This document shows positions 1-5,292 of a DNA stretch of 5,292 nt, in pieces. Position numbers and translations under genes: made by a program. Position 1 is the first letter of the stretch, and each line of letters opens with the position of its first letter. Location of the stretch: contig DVHV01000182.1 in assembly GCA_018711775.1 (NCBI GenBank), forward strand, positions 1-5,292, written 5' to 3'. The stretch comes from Candidatus Onthocola stercoravium. GTDB lineage: Bacteria; Bacillota_I; Bacilli_A; RF39; UBA660. The notes beneath the pieces were generated by a model, which was not told the origin of the DNA, ran no database searches, and worked only from the letters and a program-made list of their open reading frames with translations.

Positions 1-18
1 TTTCAAAATGTTTTTCTT

Positions 19-114
19 TTAATATTTGGTTGCATATAAATCGACATATTCTTCTAATGTTAAGTCTTGTTCATATATTATTTTGGCAGCATCCAATCCA
101 ACATATCTAATATG
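19..114 (-). pseudogene. In-frame C-terminal remainder of the VanY-type carboxypeptidase after the TAG codon
   Basis: Directly after the TAG at 115-117, the same frame continues for 31 codons to TAA (19-21). It starts HIRYVG, which completes the family's E-x-W-H-x-R-Y-V-G active-site motif, and includes a tail (DLTLEEYVDLY) of the kind that ends M15B carboxypeptidases. There is no frameshift or further stop. With a Trp codon (TGG) at the TAG the protein would be 369 aa from the ATG at 1128. The likeliest reading is one G-to-A nonsense change or a sequencing error in an otherwise intact gene; nonsense suppression is possible but unsupported here. No start codon or ribosome binding site suggests separate translation. 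Confidence 0.85.
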
Positions 115-1128
115 CTAATTTTCAAATTGGTATCCGGTTATATCAGTTTTATCTTCCGGGAATCTTATAATAAATCCAAAGCGATAAGCATTATTACTTA
201 GCCATTCGTAGTTTTCATCAGTTAGTCTTGTTGATCCGGAAATAGCAGTGTTTTTTAAATCAATTGAAAGTCCAGTTTGATGTTCGGAATAACCTGGACG
301 AGCAGAGTAGGTATCTGCAGCTTCAACTCCATCACTAGCAACATAGTTATTATATAAAGTGCGTTGGAAATTATAATCTCTGAAAGCTGTTGTTGGCATG
401 AAATTTACCCCAATTTCTTCTTCGGCAGCAGCTTGTAATTCTTTAAATGGTTCAACAATCACTTCACGCATCGGAACATTATTACCGTATGCTCCTGGTA
501 AGTGAGCAAGGTCACTTGGCTTATATCCATCTGGCAGATAATGATATTTATTAACTAATACTAATAAATCGTCAGGATCTGCTACTTCAGTAGTATCAGT
601 ATATACTGGTAAATCTAAATTAATATTGACATAAGTAACGACATCTTCATAAGAATAATCATTATCTTCATAGTAATTATCATATCTATCTATTTTATTT
701 ACATCAAAATTAGAAAACTCATAATAATTACTTATATCTATATAATCAATTTCGGATAATTTTTCGATATTTTTTTCGCTTAATTTCATTATATAATTTA
801 TTTCTTTACCACTATAACCAAGAGGTAGGAATGTTGTTAAGATTGAAGAAAAATTATCTTTGTCTTGAAATTCGATATCAGCATATTCATCTAAGTATTT
901 TTCATCATATATATTATTTAATAAAACATACTCTAGAGTTTTAGAATATTTATCTTTAGAAATATTTGCTTCTTGCATCAATTTTTCAATTTCACTAGAA
1001 ACCGGTGAAGTATCATCCTTAAAGAGGTTATTATATATAAAATATCCTCCTAAACCAATTACTAATATTAAAGTAAAAGTTATTAATAATTTAAAACTTT
1101 TTTTTACTTTTTTTCTTCTCTTTGTCAT
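115..1128 (-). CDS. Membrane-anchored VanY-type D-alanyl-D-alanine carboxypeptidase (peptidase M15B), truncated by TAG in the active-site motif
   Basis: Family M15B enzymes are zinc peptidases that remove the terminal D-Ala from peptidoglycan stem peptides outside the membrane. The product begins with a very basic stretch (residues 2-13) and one hydrophobic helix (about 14-32), so it should be membrane-anchored with the rest outside. A poorly conserved acidic, Tyr/Asn-rich region (about 35-190) precedes the catalytic domain. That domain shows TAFRDYNFQ (247-255), the zinc motif SEHQTGLSID (His283 and Asp290 ligands) and WLSNNAYRFGFIIRFP, then ITGYQFEN with the expected catalytic Glu336. The frame then meets TAG where the family has Trp of E-P-W-H, so the third zinc ligand, His, is lost. 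As read here (337 aa) the enzyme should be inactive. ATG at 1126-1128 is chosen because AAGGTG (1135-1140) lies 6 nt upstream; the GTG at 1135-1137 is inside that Shine-Dalgarno site. Family assignment is secure; functional status is not. Confidence 0.9.
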   Translation of the reverse strand: MTKRRKKVKKSFKLLITFTLILVIGLGGYFIYNNLFKDDTSPVSSEIEKLMQEANISKDKYSKTLEYVLLNNIYDEKYLDEYADIEFQDKDNFSSILTTFLPLGYSGKEINYIMKLSEKNIEKLSEIDYIDISNYYEFSNFDVNKIDRYDNYYEDNDYSYEDVVTYVNINLDLPVYTDTTEVADPDDLLVLVNKYHYLPDGYKPSDLAHLPGAYGNNVPMREVIVEPFKELQAAAEEEIGVNFMPTTAFRDYNFQRTLYNNYVASDGVEAADTYSARPGYSEHQTGLSIDLKNTAISGSTRLTDENYEWLSNNAYRFGFIIRFPEDKTDITGYQFEN

Positions 1129-1134
1129 GTTAAT

Positions 1135-1154
1135 CACCTTGCTTAATTATATCA
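1135..1154 (-). promoter_or_regulatory. Extended -10 promoter and RBS of the carboxypeptidase gene
   Basis: On the minus strand TGATATAAT (1146-1154) is a perfect extended -10 element. I see no good -35 at the usual distance. The Shine-Dalgarno AAGGTG occupies 1135-1140, six nt before the ATG at 1126-1128. A start about 7 nt past the -10 would give a leader of only about 11 nt, so the RBS would be at the very 5' end of the mRNA. Inferred from consensus only. Confidence 0.6.
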
Positions 1155-1232
1155 TATAATTAAATCATTTAATACTTGTGTTATAACATTGACTATTGTT
1201 TTACATAATCATTAAATTTATAATATAGTAGT
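1155..1232. other. AT-rich intergenic segment with a 10-bp palindrome and a possible plus-strand promoter
   Basis: Between the tmcAL terminator and the carboxypeptidase promoter there is no ORF. Visible are a perfect 10-bp palindrome, TGTTATAACA (1179-1188), and a plus-strand pair TTGTTT (1196-1201), 17 nt, TATAAT (1219-1224). The pair points straight into the terminator at 1233-1269 and would make an RNA of only about 40 nt. Both could be chance in such AT-rich DNA. Confidence 0.35.
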
Positions 1233-1269
1233 AAAAATAAGCCTAGTCTTTGATGACTGGCTTATTTTT
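1233..1269. terminator. Bidirectional intrinsic terminator at the 3' end of tmcAL
   Basis: An 11-bp perfect inverted repeat (1233-1243 with 1259-1269) continues, after a one-base bulge, into a 4-bp stem (1245-1248 with 1255-1258) closed by a 6-nt loop. The A-rich and T-rich outer arms give a U-tract on either strand. On the minus strand it terminates tmcAL. The tmcAL stop codon (TAG, 1243-1245) and the last codons of the gene lie inside the hairpin, so it is part coding. Confidence 0.85.
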
Positions 1270-2346
1270 TAGTTCAAATTCATAGGTATTTGTGTTGTTA
1301 ATTAAATCATAAATTAAACTGGCTTTTAATTCATATTTATATTGAATAGAATTTTTATTAATTATTGTAGATATACCTAACTTATTTAATTTATTTAAAT
1401 AATCTTTACCTTTTTTATTAAAGCCAAGAATTTTTATGTAATCTAACTTTTTATTATCATTTTTTTCTAGGGATATGAGAATATGAATAAACATTCTATT
1501 TAATTTATTGTAAGTATATCTTTTAGTTTTGATATTATTTATAAATTCATCTAAAGAAGCAGAATTGTTAATAAATTTTTGAAGACGATATTCTATTCCT
1601 TCGTCGACATCTAAGTATTTATTTAAATATTTGTCAGTATTTATTTTATATTTAAGTAGTTTGAAGTAAATTTTATGATTAATATTAATTATTTTGTTTT
1701 CAATATTTGATGGTATATATTTTGCAATATTTTCTTTGTTTTTTATTTTTTCTCTGATGTTTGATGCACTAATAATATCATCATTACTTGTTTTATCATG
1801 GTAATCATTGGTTCTTTTTATAGTTTCAATGGTAATAGGATAATTGTTTTTAATAATTGCTTTAGTGTAGGATATGCCAAGTAAATCGTTAGGAAGAAAT
1901 TCAAAATCAATATTTAAAGCTCTGGCTAGAGCAGTTGGATAATTTAGACCTTTATCCAAATATTTCCTTACTTGTTCATCATAACTGGTGTTTAATTGAA
2001 GTTCAGCGATTTCTTTTAATTTTTCTGGGGTATTTGATTCGCTGCCAAAGATTAATTTGTTTATATGAAAATTATTTAAAATTTTTAATGAAATATCAGC
2101 AAATGTATCAGCAGATTGGGTACCAAAAATAAATGGTAATTCTAAAACTATATCTATTTTATTATCTAAGGCTATCTTAGTTTTGTCCTCTTTTGTAAGT
2201 ATTGATATTTCACCACGTTCTAGATAATAGCCATTTAAAACTAATATTAACAAAGAGTTAGGAAATTTTTCTTTGATTTTGTTGATATGATATAAGTGTC
2301 CATTGTGAAAAGGGTTATATTCGCAGATTATTCCTATTATTTCCAT
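1243..2346 (-). CDS. tmcAL: tRNA(Met) cytidine acetate ligase TmcAL (YlbM, UPF0348)
   Basis: TmcAL activates acetate with ATP and forms N4-acetylcytidine at wobble position C34 of elongator tRNA-Met; it is a cytoplasmic nucleotidyltransferase-fold enzyme. The product opens with GIICEYNPFHNGH, the family signature carrying the HxGH nucleotide-binding motif (His14-Asn15-Gly16-His17). Further family blocks are an LERGE element (42-46), ELPFIFGTQSADTFA (69-83), FGSE (100-103), GLNYPTA (133-139), PNDLLGISYTKA (152-163), KR..DYHD (177-184) and SASNIR (193-198). Gly101, Asn153 and Arg178 fall where I recall the ATP-contacting residues of the family. At 367 aa it is shorter than Bacillus YlbM (about 415), and its C-terminal half is rich in Lys, Asn and Ile and poorly conserved. 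The segment that is usually SG.F.QRG reads NGYYLERG, a mild divergence. ATG at 2344-2346 is preceded by GAGGTG with 7-nt spacing. It diverges from miaA and ends in its own terminator. Confidence 0.93.
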   Translation of the reverse strand: MEIIGIICEYNPFHNGHLYHINKIKEKFPNSLLILVLNGYYLERGEISILTKEDKTKIALDNKIDIVLELPFIFGTQSADTFADISLKILNNFHINKLIFGSESNTPEKLKEIAELQLNTSYDEQVRKYLDKGLNYPTALARALNIDFEFLPNDLLGISYTKAIIKNNYPITIETIKRTNDYHDKTSNDDIISASNIREKIKNKENIAKYIPSNIENKIININHKIYFKLLKYKINTDKYLNKYLDVDEGIEYRLQKFINNSASLDEFINNIKTKRYTYNKLNRMFIHILISLEKNDNKKLDYIKILGFNKKGKDYLNKLNKLGISTIINKNSIQYKYELKASLIYDLINNTNTYEFELKNKPVIKD

Positions 2347-2353
2347 CAGACTA

Positions 2354-2395
2354 CACCTCGTAAATAATTATAACATGGATATTCAGTATAAGCAA
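2354..2395 (-). promoter_or_regulatory. tmcAL: Sigma-A-like promoter and RBS of tmcAL
   Basis: On the minus strand TTGCTT (2390-2395) is followed after exactly 17 nt by TATAAT (2367-2372), which carries an upstream TGT to form an extended -10 (2367-2375). The RBS GAGGTG (2354-2359) is 7 nt before the ATG. The predicted leader is only about a dozen nucleotides. The -35 and spacer overlap the region where RNA polymerase would bind for miaA. Confidence 0.75.
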
Positions 2396-2399
2396 AATA

Positions 2400-2421
2400 T
2401 GATATAATTGTTGTCAGGTGG
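2400..2421 (+). promoter_or_regulatory. miaA: Extended -10 promoter and RBS of miaA
   Basis: TGATATAAT (2400-2408) is a perfect extended -10. The expected -35 position (about 2380-2385) has no TTGACA-like hexamer. AGGTGG (2416-2421) lies 4 nt before the ATG at 2426. Transcription would begin near 2415, which rules out the in-frame TTG at 2408-2410 as a start because it lies at the -10 itself. The element interlocks with the divergent tmcAL promoter. Confidence 0.7.
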
Positions 2422-2425
2422 TTTT

Positions 2426-3289
2426 ATGATAATTGCAATAGTTGGTCCAACTGGAGTTGGTAAGACTAAGATGAGTGTTGAATTAGCAAAACATTATGGA
2501 GCTTTTGTAGTTAATTCTGATGCTGTGCAAGTTTATAGGGAAATGGATATTGGAAGTGCTAAAGTTAAGAAAGAAGAAATGGATGGGATAAAACATTATC
2601 TTTTTGATATAAAAAATCCGGATGAAGAATATACAGTTAAAGATTATCAAACTGATGCTCGAGATATATTAGATAAAAACAAAGGTAAAAATATAATATT
2701 TTGTGGAGGTACTGGCCTTTATTTGAGTGCTACTTTAATGGATTATCGGTTTTATGATGATGAGGCTGATGATTCATATGATGATTTAACCAATGAGGAA
2801 TTGTATAAAATGGTTATGGAAAAAAATCCTAATTTGCAAGTTGATCCTCACAATAGAGTTCGTTTGATTAGAGCTTTAAATAGAAAGGATATGCCAGTAG
2901 TTGAGCCAAAATTATTATATGAAAATGTAATTATTATTGGTCTTACTACCCAAAGAGATAAATTATATGATATAATTAATACTAGGGTAGATGAAATGTT
3001 TACTAGTGGTTTGGTTGCTGAAGTAAGAAGTTTATTAAAAAAGTATCCTTCTTCTCATGTTTTAAATAGTGCAATAGGGTATAAAGAAGTAATAGGTTAT
3101 TTAAATAATGAATATGATTTAGAGAGTGCTAAAGAACTCATTAAAAAAAATAGTAGGCATTATGCAAAAAGACAATATACATGGTTTAATAACAAGATGA
3201 ATGTTACTTGGTTTTCGGTTAATTATGATAATTTTAACGAAACTATCAAAGAAGTAATAGATTATATTGATGAAATAAAAAATAAGTAA
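2426..3289 (+). CDS. miaA: tRNA dimethylallyltransferase MiaA
   Basis: MiaA transfers the dimethylallyl group of DMAPP to N6 of A37 in tRNAs that read UNN codons, giving i6A, the precursor of ms2i6A; it acts in the cytoplasm. The product starts with a P-loop, GPTGVGKT (7-14), followed by VNSDAVQVYREMDIGSAK, in which Asp32 matches the catalytic Asp of the family. Next come GGTGLYL (94-100; Thr96 in the substrate channel), HNRVRLIRALN, GLTTQRDKLYDIINTRVDEMF.SGL and SAIGYKEVIGYL, and the C-terminal YAKRQYTWF (246-254). At 287 aa it is slightly short: the insertion between GGTGLYL and the RLIRAL block and the stretch after RAL (usually a TGKP-type loop) are reduced, but the core is intact. The ATG at 2426 fits the RBS and promoter better than the upstream TTG. 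It ends 11 nt before the next gene, indicating an operon. Confidence 0.96.
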   Translation: MIIAIVGPTGVGKTKMSVELAKHYGAFVVNSDAVQVYREMDIGSAKVKKEEMDGIKHYLFDIKNPDEEYTVKDYQTDARDILDKNKGKNIIFCGGTGLYLSATLMDYRFYDDEADDSYDDLTNEELYKMVMEKNPNLQVDPHNRVRLIRALNRKDMPVVEPKLLYENVIIIGLTTQRDKLYDIINTRVDEMFTSGLVAEVRSLLKKYPSSHVLNSAIGYKEVIGYLNNEYDLESAKELIKKNSRHYAKRQYTWFNNKMNVTWFSVNYDNFNETIKEVIDYIDEIKNK

Positions 3290-3300
3290 GTGGTGGTAAA

Positions 3301-4521
3301 ATGAATACAAAGAAAAAGGGGATTATTTTGTTATGGGTAAGTATTTTTGTAATATTTACTAGTTTAATTTTTTTTGTTATAGGTTGTAATTCTGATTATT
3401 TAGTAGGAAATATGTCTAAAAGATTTGCTTTGATGTTTTTGATACTGGCAATTATTCTTTTGGCATATAGTATATTTTTGATAATTAGATTTCGATTGTC
3501 AAATGCTTTTAAGAAAGGAAAAATGATAGCAATTTCAATAATTGTGGCTATTTATGCTTTAGGTTGCTCATCATTTTTGTTTGTTTTGTATGGCCCAAAT
3601 GATACTTTTAGGACTTGGCTTATAACTACGGCGATGACGACGATGAATCATCAATATTATTGCAAGTGGTTTTATTCTGATGAGATGATTAATGAGGTTT
3701 TATCACAAAATTATGTGTCAGAGGGAGATGAGTCAACTGATACATCTTTGATAGATTTTGATGAGACGACGGTCTATGCTAATGAATATGAAAAAGAAAT
3801 ATTAGAACATGATGAAGATGATTTGTTTAAAATAATTGAATTTAAAGTCAATGGTTGTGATGCTTATTTGGCGGCGATATATGACCCTAGTAAAATAAGT
3901 GTTGGAGTGAGTAAATATATTGGTGTTGGGGGACAATATGTTTATGATATGGCTAAACAACAAGGTGCGGTTTTAGCTATTAATGGTGGAGGATTTTATG
4001 ATCCAAATTATAATAGTAATGGGGCTAATCCTTTAGGAGTAACTATTGCTGATGGGAAAATTATTACGGATGATGCTTATAGTTCAAATAATGGGGGAAT
4101 AATTGGTTTTGATTGGGCTAATAAATTGGTTTTGATGCGTGATGCTAATGGTAAAGAGGCACTTGCAGCAGGAGTTCGTGATGCTGTTACGATGGGACCA
4201 TTTTTAATTGTTAATGGAAAAATGGCTGATATAAAAGGAAATGGCGGTTGGGGTTATGCTGCTAGAACTGCAATTGGCCAAAGAAAAGATGGAATAGTCC
4301 TAATGCTTGTTGTTGATAGTAATGAATTTAGAACACAAGGGGCATCAATTAAAGATTTAGCAGAAATTATGGAACGTTATGGAGCTATCAATGCTGCTAA
4401 TCTTGATGGAGGGACATCTAGTGCAATGGTTTTAAATGGAGCGCTTATAAATGATCCAATAGATTCAGCATTAAGACATAAAACTAGAGGAATACCTACA
4501 ATGTTTAAAGTAGTTGAATAA
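3301..4521 (+). CDS. Membrane-anchored phosphodiester glycosidase family protein (NAGPA/DUF2233 domain)
   Basis: The N-terminus holds three predicted membrane helices (about 7-28, 42-63 and 75-97). A linker follows with a family-typical stretch (DTFRTWLITTAMTTMNHQYY) and an acidic segment, then a catalytic domain from about residue 180 to the end (406 aa). That domain has the hallmarks of the family named for human N-acetylglucosamine-1-phosphodiester alpha-N-acetylglucosaminidase: INGGGFYDP (Asn228 onward), MGPFLIVNG, AARTAIGQ (Arg322) and the NLDGGTSSAM signature (367-376, Asp369 in the DGG). Such domains cleave sugars from phosphodiester linkages, and bacterial members are often labelled exopolysaccharide-related. 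The natural substrate here is unknown; a wall or capsule phosphodiester glycan is an inference from the predicted external position. A GGTGG Shine-Dalgarno (3292-3296) lies 4 nt before the ATG and 3 nt after the miaA stop, so co-transcription with miaA is likely. A terminator follows at once. Confidence 0.88.
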   Translation: MNTKKKGIILLWVSIFVIFTSLIFFVIGCNSDYLVGNMSKRFALMFLILAIILLAYSIFLIIRFRLSNAFKKGKMIAISIIVAIYALGCSSFLFVLYGPNDTFRTWLITTAMTTMNHQYYCKWFYSDEMINEVLSQNYVSEGDESTDTSLIDFDETTVYANEYEKEILEHDEDDLFKIIEFKVNGCDAYLAAIYDPSKISVGVSKYIGVGGQYVYDMAKQQGAVLAINGGGFYDPNYNSNGANPLGVTIADGKIITDDAYSSNNGGIIGFDWANKLVLMRDANGKEALAAGVRDAVTMGPFLIVNGKMADIKGNGGWGYAARTAIGQRKDGIVLMLVVDSNEFRTQGASIKDLAEIMERYGAINAANLDGGTSSAMVLNGALINDPIDSALRHKTRGIPTMFKVVE

Positions 4522-4525
4522 CAAT

Positions 4526-4547
4526 AAAGCAACCTTCGGGTTGCTTT
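4526..4547. terminator. Bidirectional terminator between convergent genes, C(UUCG)G loop
   Basis: A perfect 9-bp inverted repeat (4526-4534 with 4539-4547) encloses TTCG. On the plus strand this is the very stable C(UUCG)G tetraloop. It ends the miaA operon 5 nt after its stop codon; the following T-rich run on the plus strand is short and interrupted. On the minus strand the stem is followed by a T-rich stretch, so it can also end the transglutaminase-like gene, whose TAA (4546-4548) overlaps the stem. Confidence 0.85.
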
Positions 4548-5292
4548 AATTAAATTCTAAATAAAATAAGGGGTTAAAATTATGTTCTTCAATTACTGTT
4601 TCACCTTGGTCTGCTTCTTTCATGGCTTCAGTTGAAACTAAAAAATATGTATGAAATAAATAATCTTTACCATCACTACTTACAGGATCATCCCAAGTTA
4701 AATCAATATGTAGCCATTCATCATTTAAATAAACTGCATTCCAAATGTGTCCAGTAGTTGAATATGATATTTCATCTGGTGTAGTAGCTACTTTAAAGTT
4801 ATTGAAACCTATTTTTGTTAAGAATATTGCCATTAAATCGGTATAGCCATTGCAAGTAGCATATCCTTCGAATAGTGGACCATAGGCAGTATAGGAATTA
4901 TATTTACTGTCATTTTCTTCATTTCTTTCTATGTCATATTTAACATTATTGACGATATAATCATGAATTGTTTTTATTTTTTCATAATCATTCATTTCAT
5001 TAGTTAGTATAGTGGCTAATATTTCATCTGCTTTAGTATTGATTGCGGTTATTTCTGCATAGGTATATAAATATTCAATTGTTAAATTAATTTCTCCGTT
5101 TTCATTTATGCTTGTTTTAACATTTGTAAAACTATTAAATGGATGAACATAATTATTTAAATGAGTGAGAATTAATTCATCACTACTAATTTGAGAAACA
5201 TCATTTAAACATTTAGTATATTCTTCAGGACAATAAAATGTAAATTGATCCCAGCCGTTATTAATAACACTATAATAAATATTTAATAAATC
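4546..5292 (-). CDS. Transglutaminase-like superfamily protein, 5' end outside the window
   Basis: The frame is open from TAA (4546-4548) to the window edge, 248 codons with no stop, so the ATG at 4993-4995 is internal and the real start lies beyond 5292. The C-terminal half is a transglutaminase-like cysteine-protease-fold domain. It begins with a helix of the family type (YEKIKTIHDYIVNNVKYD), then has the catalytic Cys in YATCNGYTD (codon 4852-4854), His in TGHIWNAV (4747-4749) and Asp in WLHIDLTWDDP (4702-4704). The complete Cys-His-Asp triad suggests an active enzyme. Bacterial members act as proteases, amidases or cross-linking enzymes, often secreted; the substrate cannot be told here. 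The visible upstream part (about 100 residues) is Asn/Thr/Ile-rich with beta-like character and no family I recognise. Any signal peptide or lipobox would be out of view. Confidence 0.88.
   Translation of the reverse strand, partial: DLLNIYYSVINNGWDQFTFYCPEEYTKCLNDVSQISSDELILTHLNNYVHPFNSFTNVKTSINENGEINLTIEYLYTYAEITAINTKADEILATILTNEMNDYEKIKTIHDYIVNNVKYDIERNEENDSKYNSYTAYGPLFEGYATCNGYTDLMAIFLTKIGFNNFKVATTPDEISYSTTGHIWNAVYLNDEWLHIDLTWDDPVSSDGKDYLFHTYFLVSTEAMKEADQGETVIEEHNFNPLFYLEFN

Noticed and set aside
115..117. Genome-wide reassignment of TAG to Trp
   Set aside because: tmcAL ends naturally at a TAG located inside its terminator, and Trp elsewhere is TGG; one internal TAG is not enough to support a recoded genome.
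1129..1137. Upstream GTG start for the carboxypeptidase gene
   Set aside because: The GTG is part of the AAGGTG Shine-Dalgarno that serves the ATG at 1126-1128.
1935..2132. 65-codon plus-strand open frame inside tmcAL
   Set aside because: It lies entirely antisense to a well-conserved tmcAL segment, has no family resemblance and no clear RBS; it is a shadow of the coding strand.
2408..2425. Upstream TTG start for miaA adding six residues
   Set aside because: The TTG falls on the last base of the -10 hexamer and upstream of the likely transcription start, and family members begin close to the P-loop, as with the ATG at 2426.
2426..3289. Alternative genetic code with AGG read as Met, reported in some uncultured Bacilli
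   Set aside because: Three AGG codons in miaA fall at conserved Arg positions (QVYR, TRVDEM, SRHYAKRQ), so AGG reads as Arg here.
3119..3310. 63-codon minus-strand open frame over the end of miaA
   Set aside because: Antisense to the conserved miaA C-terminus, with low-complexity composition from AT-rich DNA and no supporting signals.
4546..4995. Transglutaminase-like gene as a complete 149-codon gene starting at 4995
   Set aside because: The frame stays open for another 99 codons to the window edge, and the ATG has no convincing Shine-Dalgarno; the gene is partial, not short.

Overview
The window is AT-rich, densely coding DNA with five protein genes and short intergenic gaps. Gene content (TmcAL/YlbM-type tRNA acetate ligase, MiaA, a membrane-anchored phosphodiester glycosidase, a VanY-type carboxypeptidase, a transglutaminase-like protein), GGTG-type Shine-Dalgarno sites and codon use suggest a low-GC Bacillota/Bacilli relative, possibly an uncultured host-associated lineage. 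The lineage is inferred from sequence style only. The standard code fits: Trp is TGG, no in-frame TGA is needed, and AGG sits at conserved Arg positions in MiaA.

Layout. At 19-1128 (minus) lies a membrane-anchored D,D-carboxypeptidase gene of peptidase family M15B. Its frame is cut by a single TAG inside the catalytic E-x-W-H motif; the rest of the motif and a family-like C-terminus follow in the same frame to a TAA. The gap at 1129-1242 holds its promoter and a strong bidirectional terminator. At 1243-2346 (minus) is tmcAL. A 79-bp divergent intergenic region (2347-2425) carries interlocked promoters for tmcAL and, on the plus strand, miaA (2426-3289). An 11-nt gap leads to a three-helix membrane protein with an external NAGPA/DUF2233 phosphodiester glycosidase domain (3301-4521), probably in the same operon. 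A UUCG-loop terminator (4526-4547) separates it from a convergent transglutaminase-like gene (4546 to beyond 5292, minus) whose start is outside the window.

How the genes relate. Two genes modify the tRNA anticodon loop: TmcAL at C34 of elongator tRNA-Met and MiaA at A37 of tRNAs reading UNN codons. They are fired from one overlapping divergent promoter region. The other three are predicted to work on the cell envelope or outside the membrane. I see no mobile element, CRISPR array, RNA gene or defence system. The observation most worth checking is the nonsense codon in the carboxypeptidase active site. The repeated compact promoter/RBS architecture and the terminators that contain stop codons are secondary.
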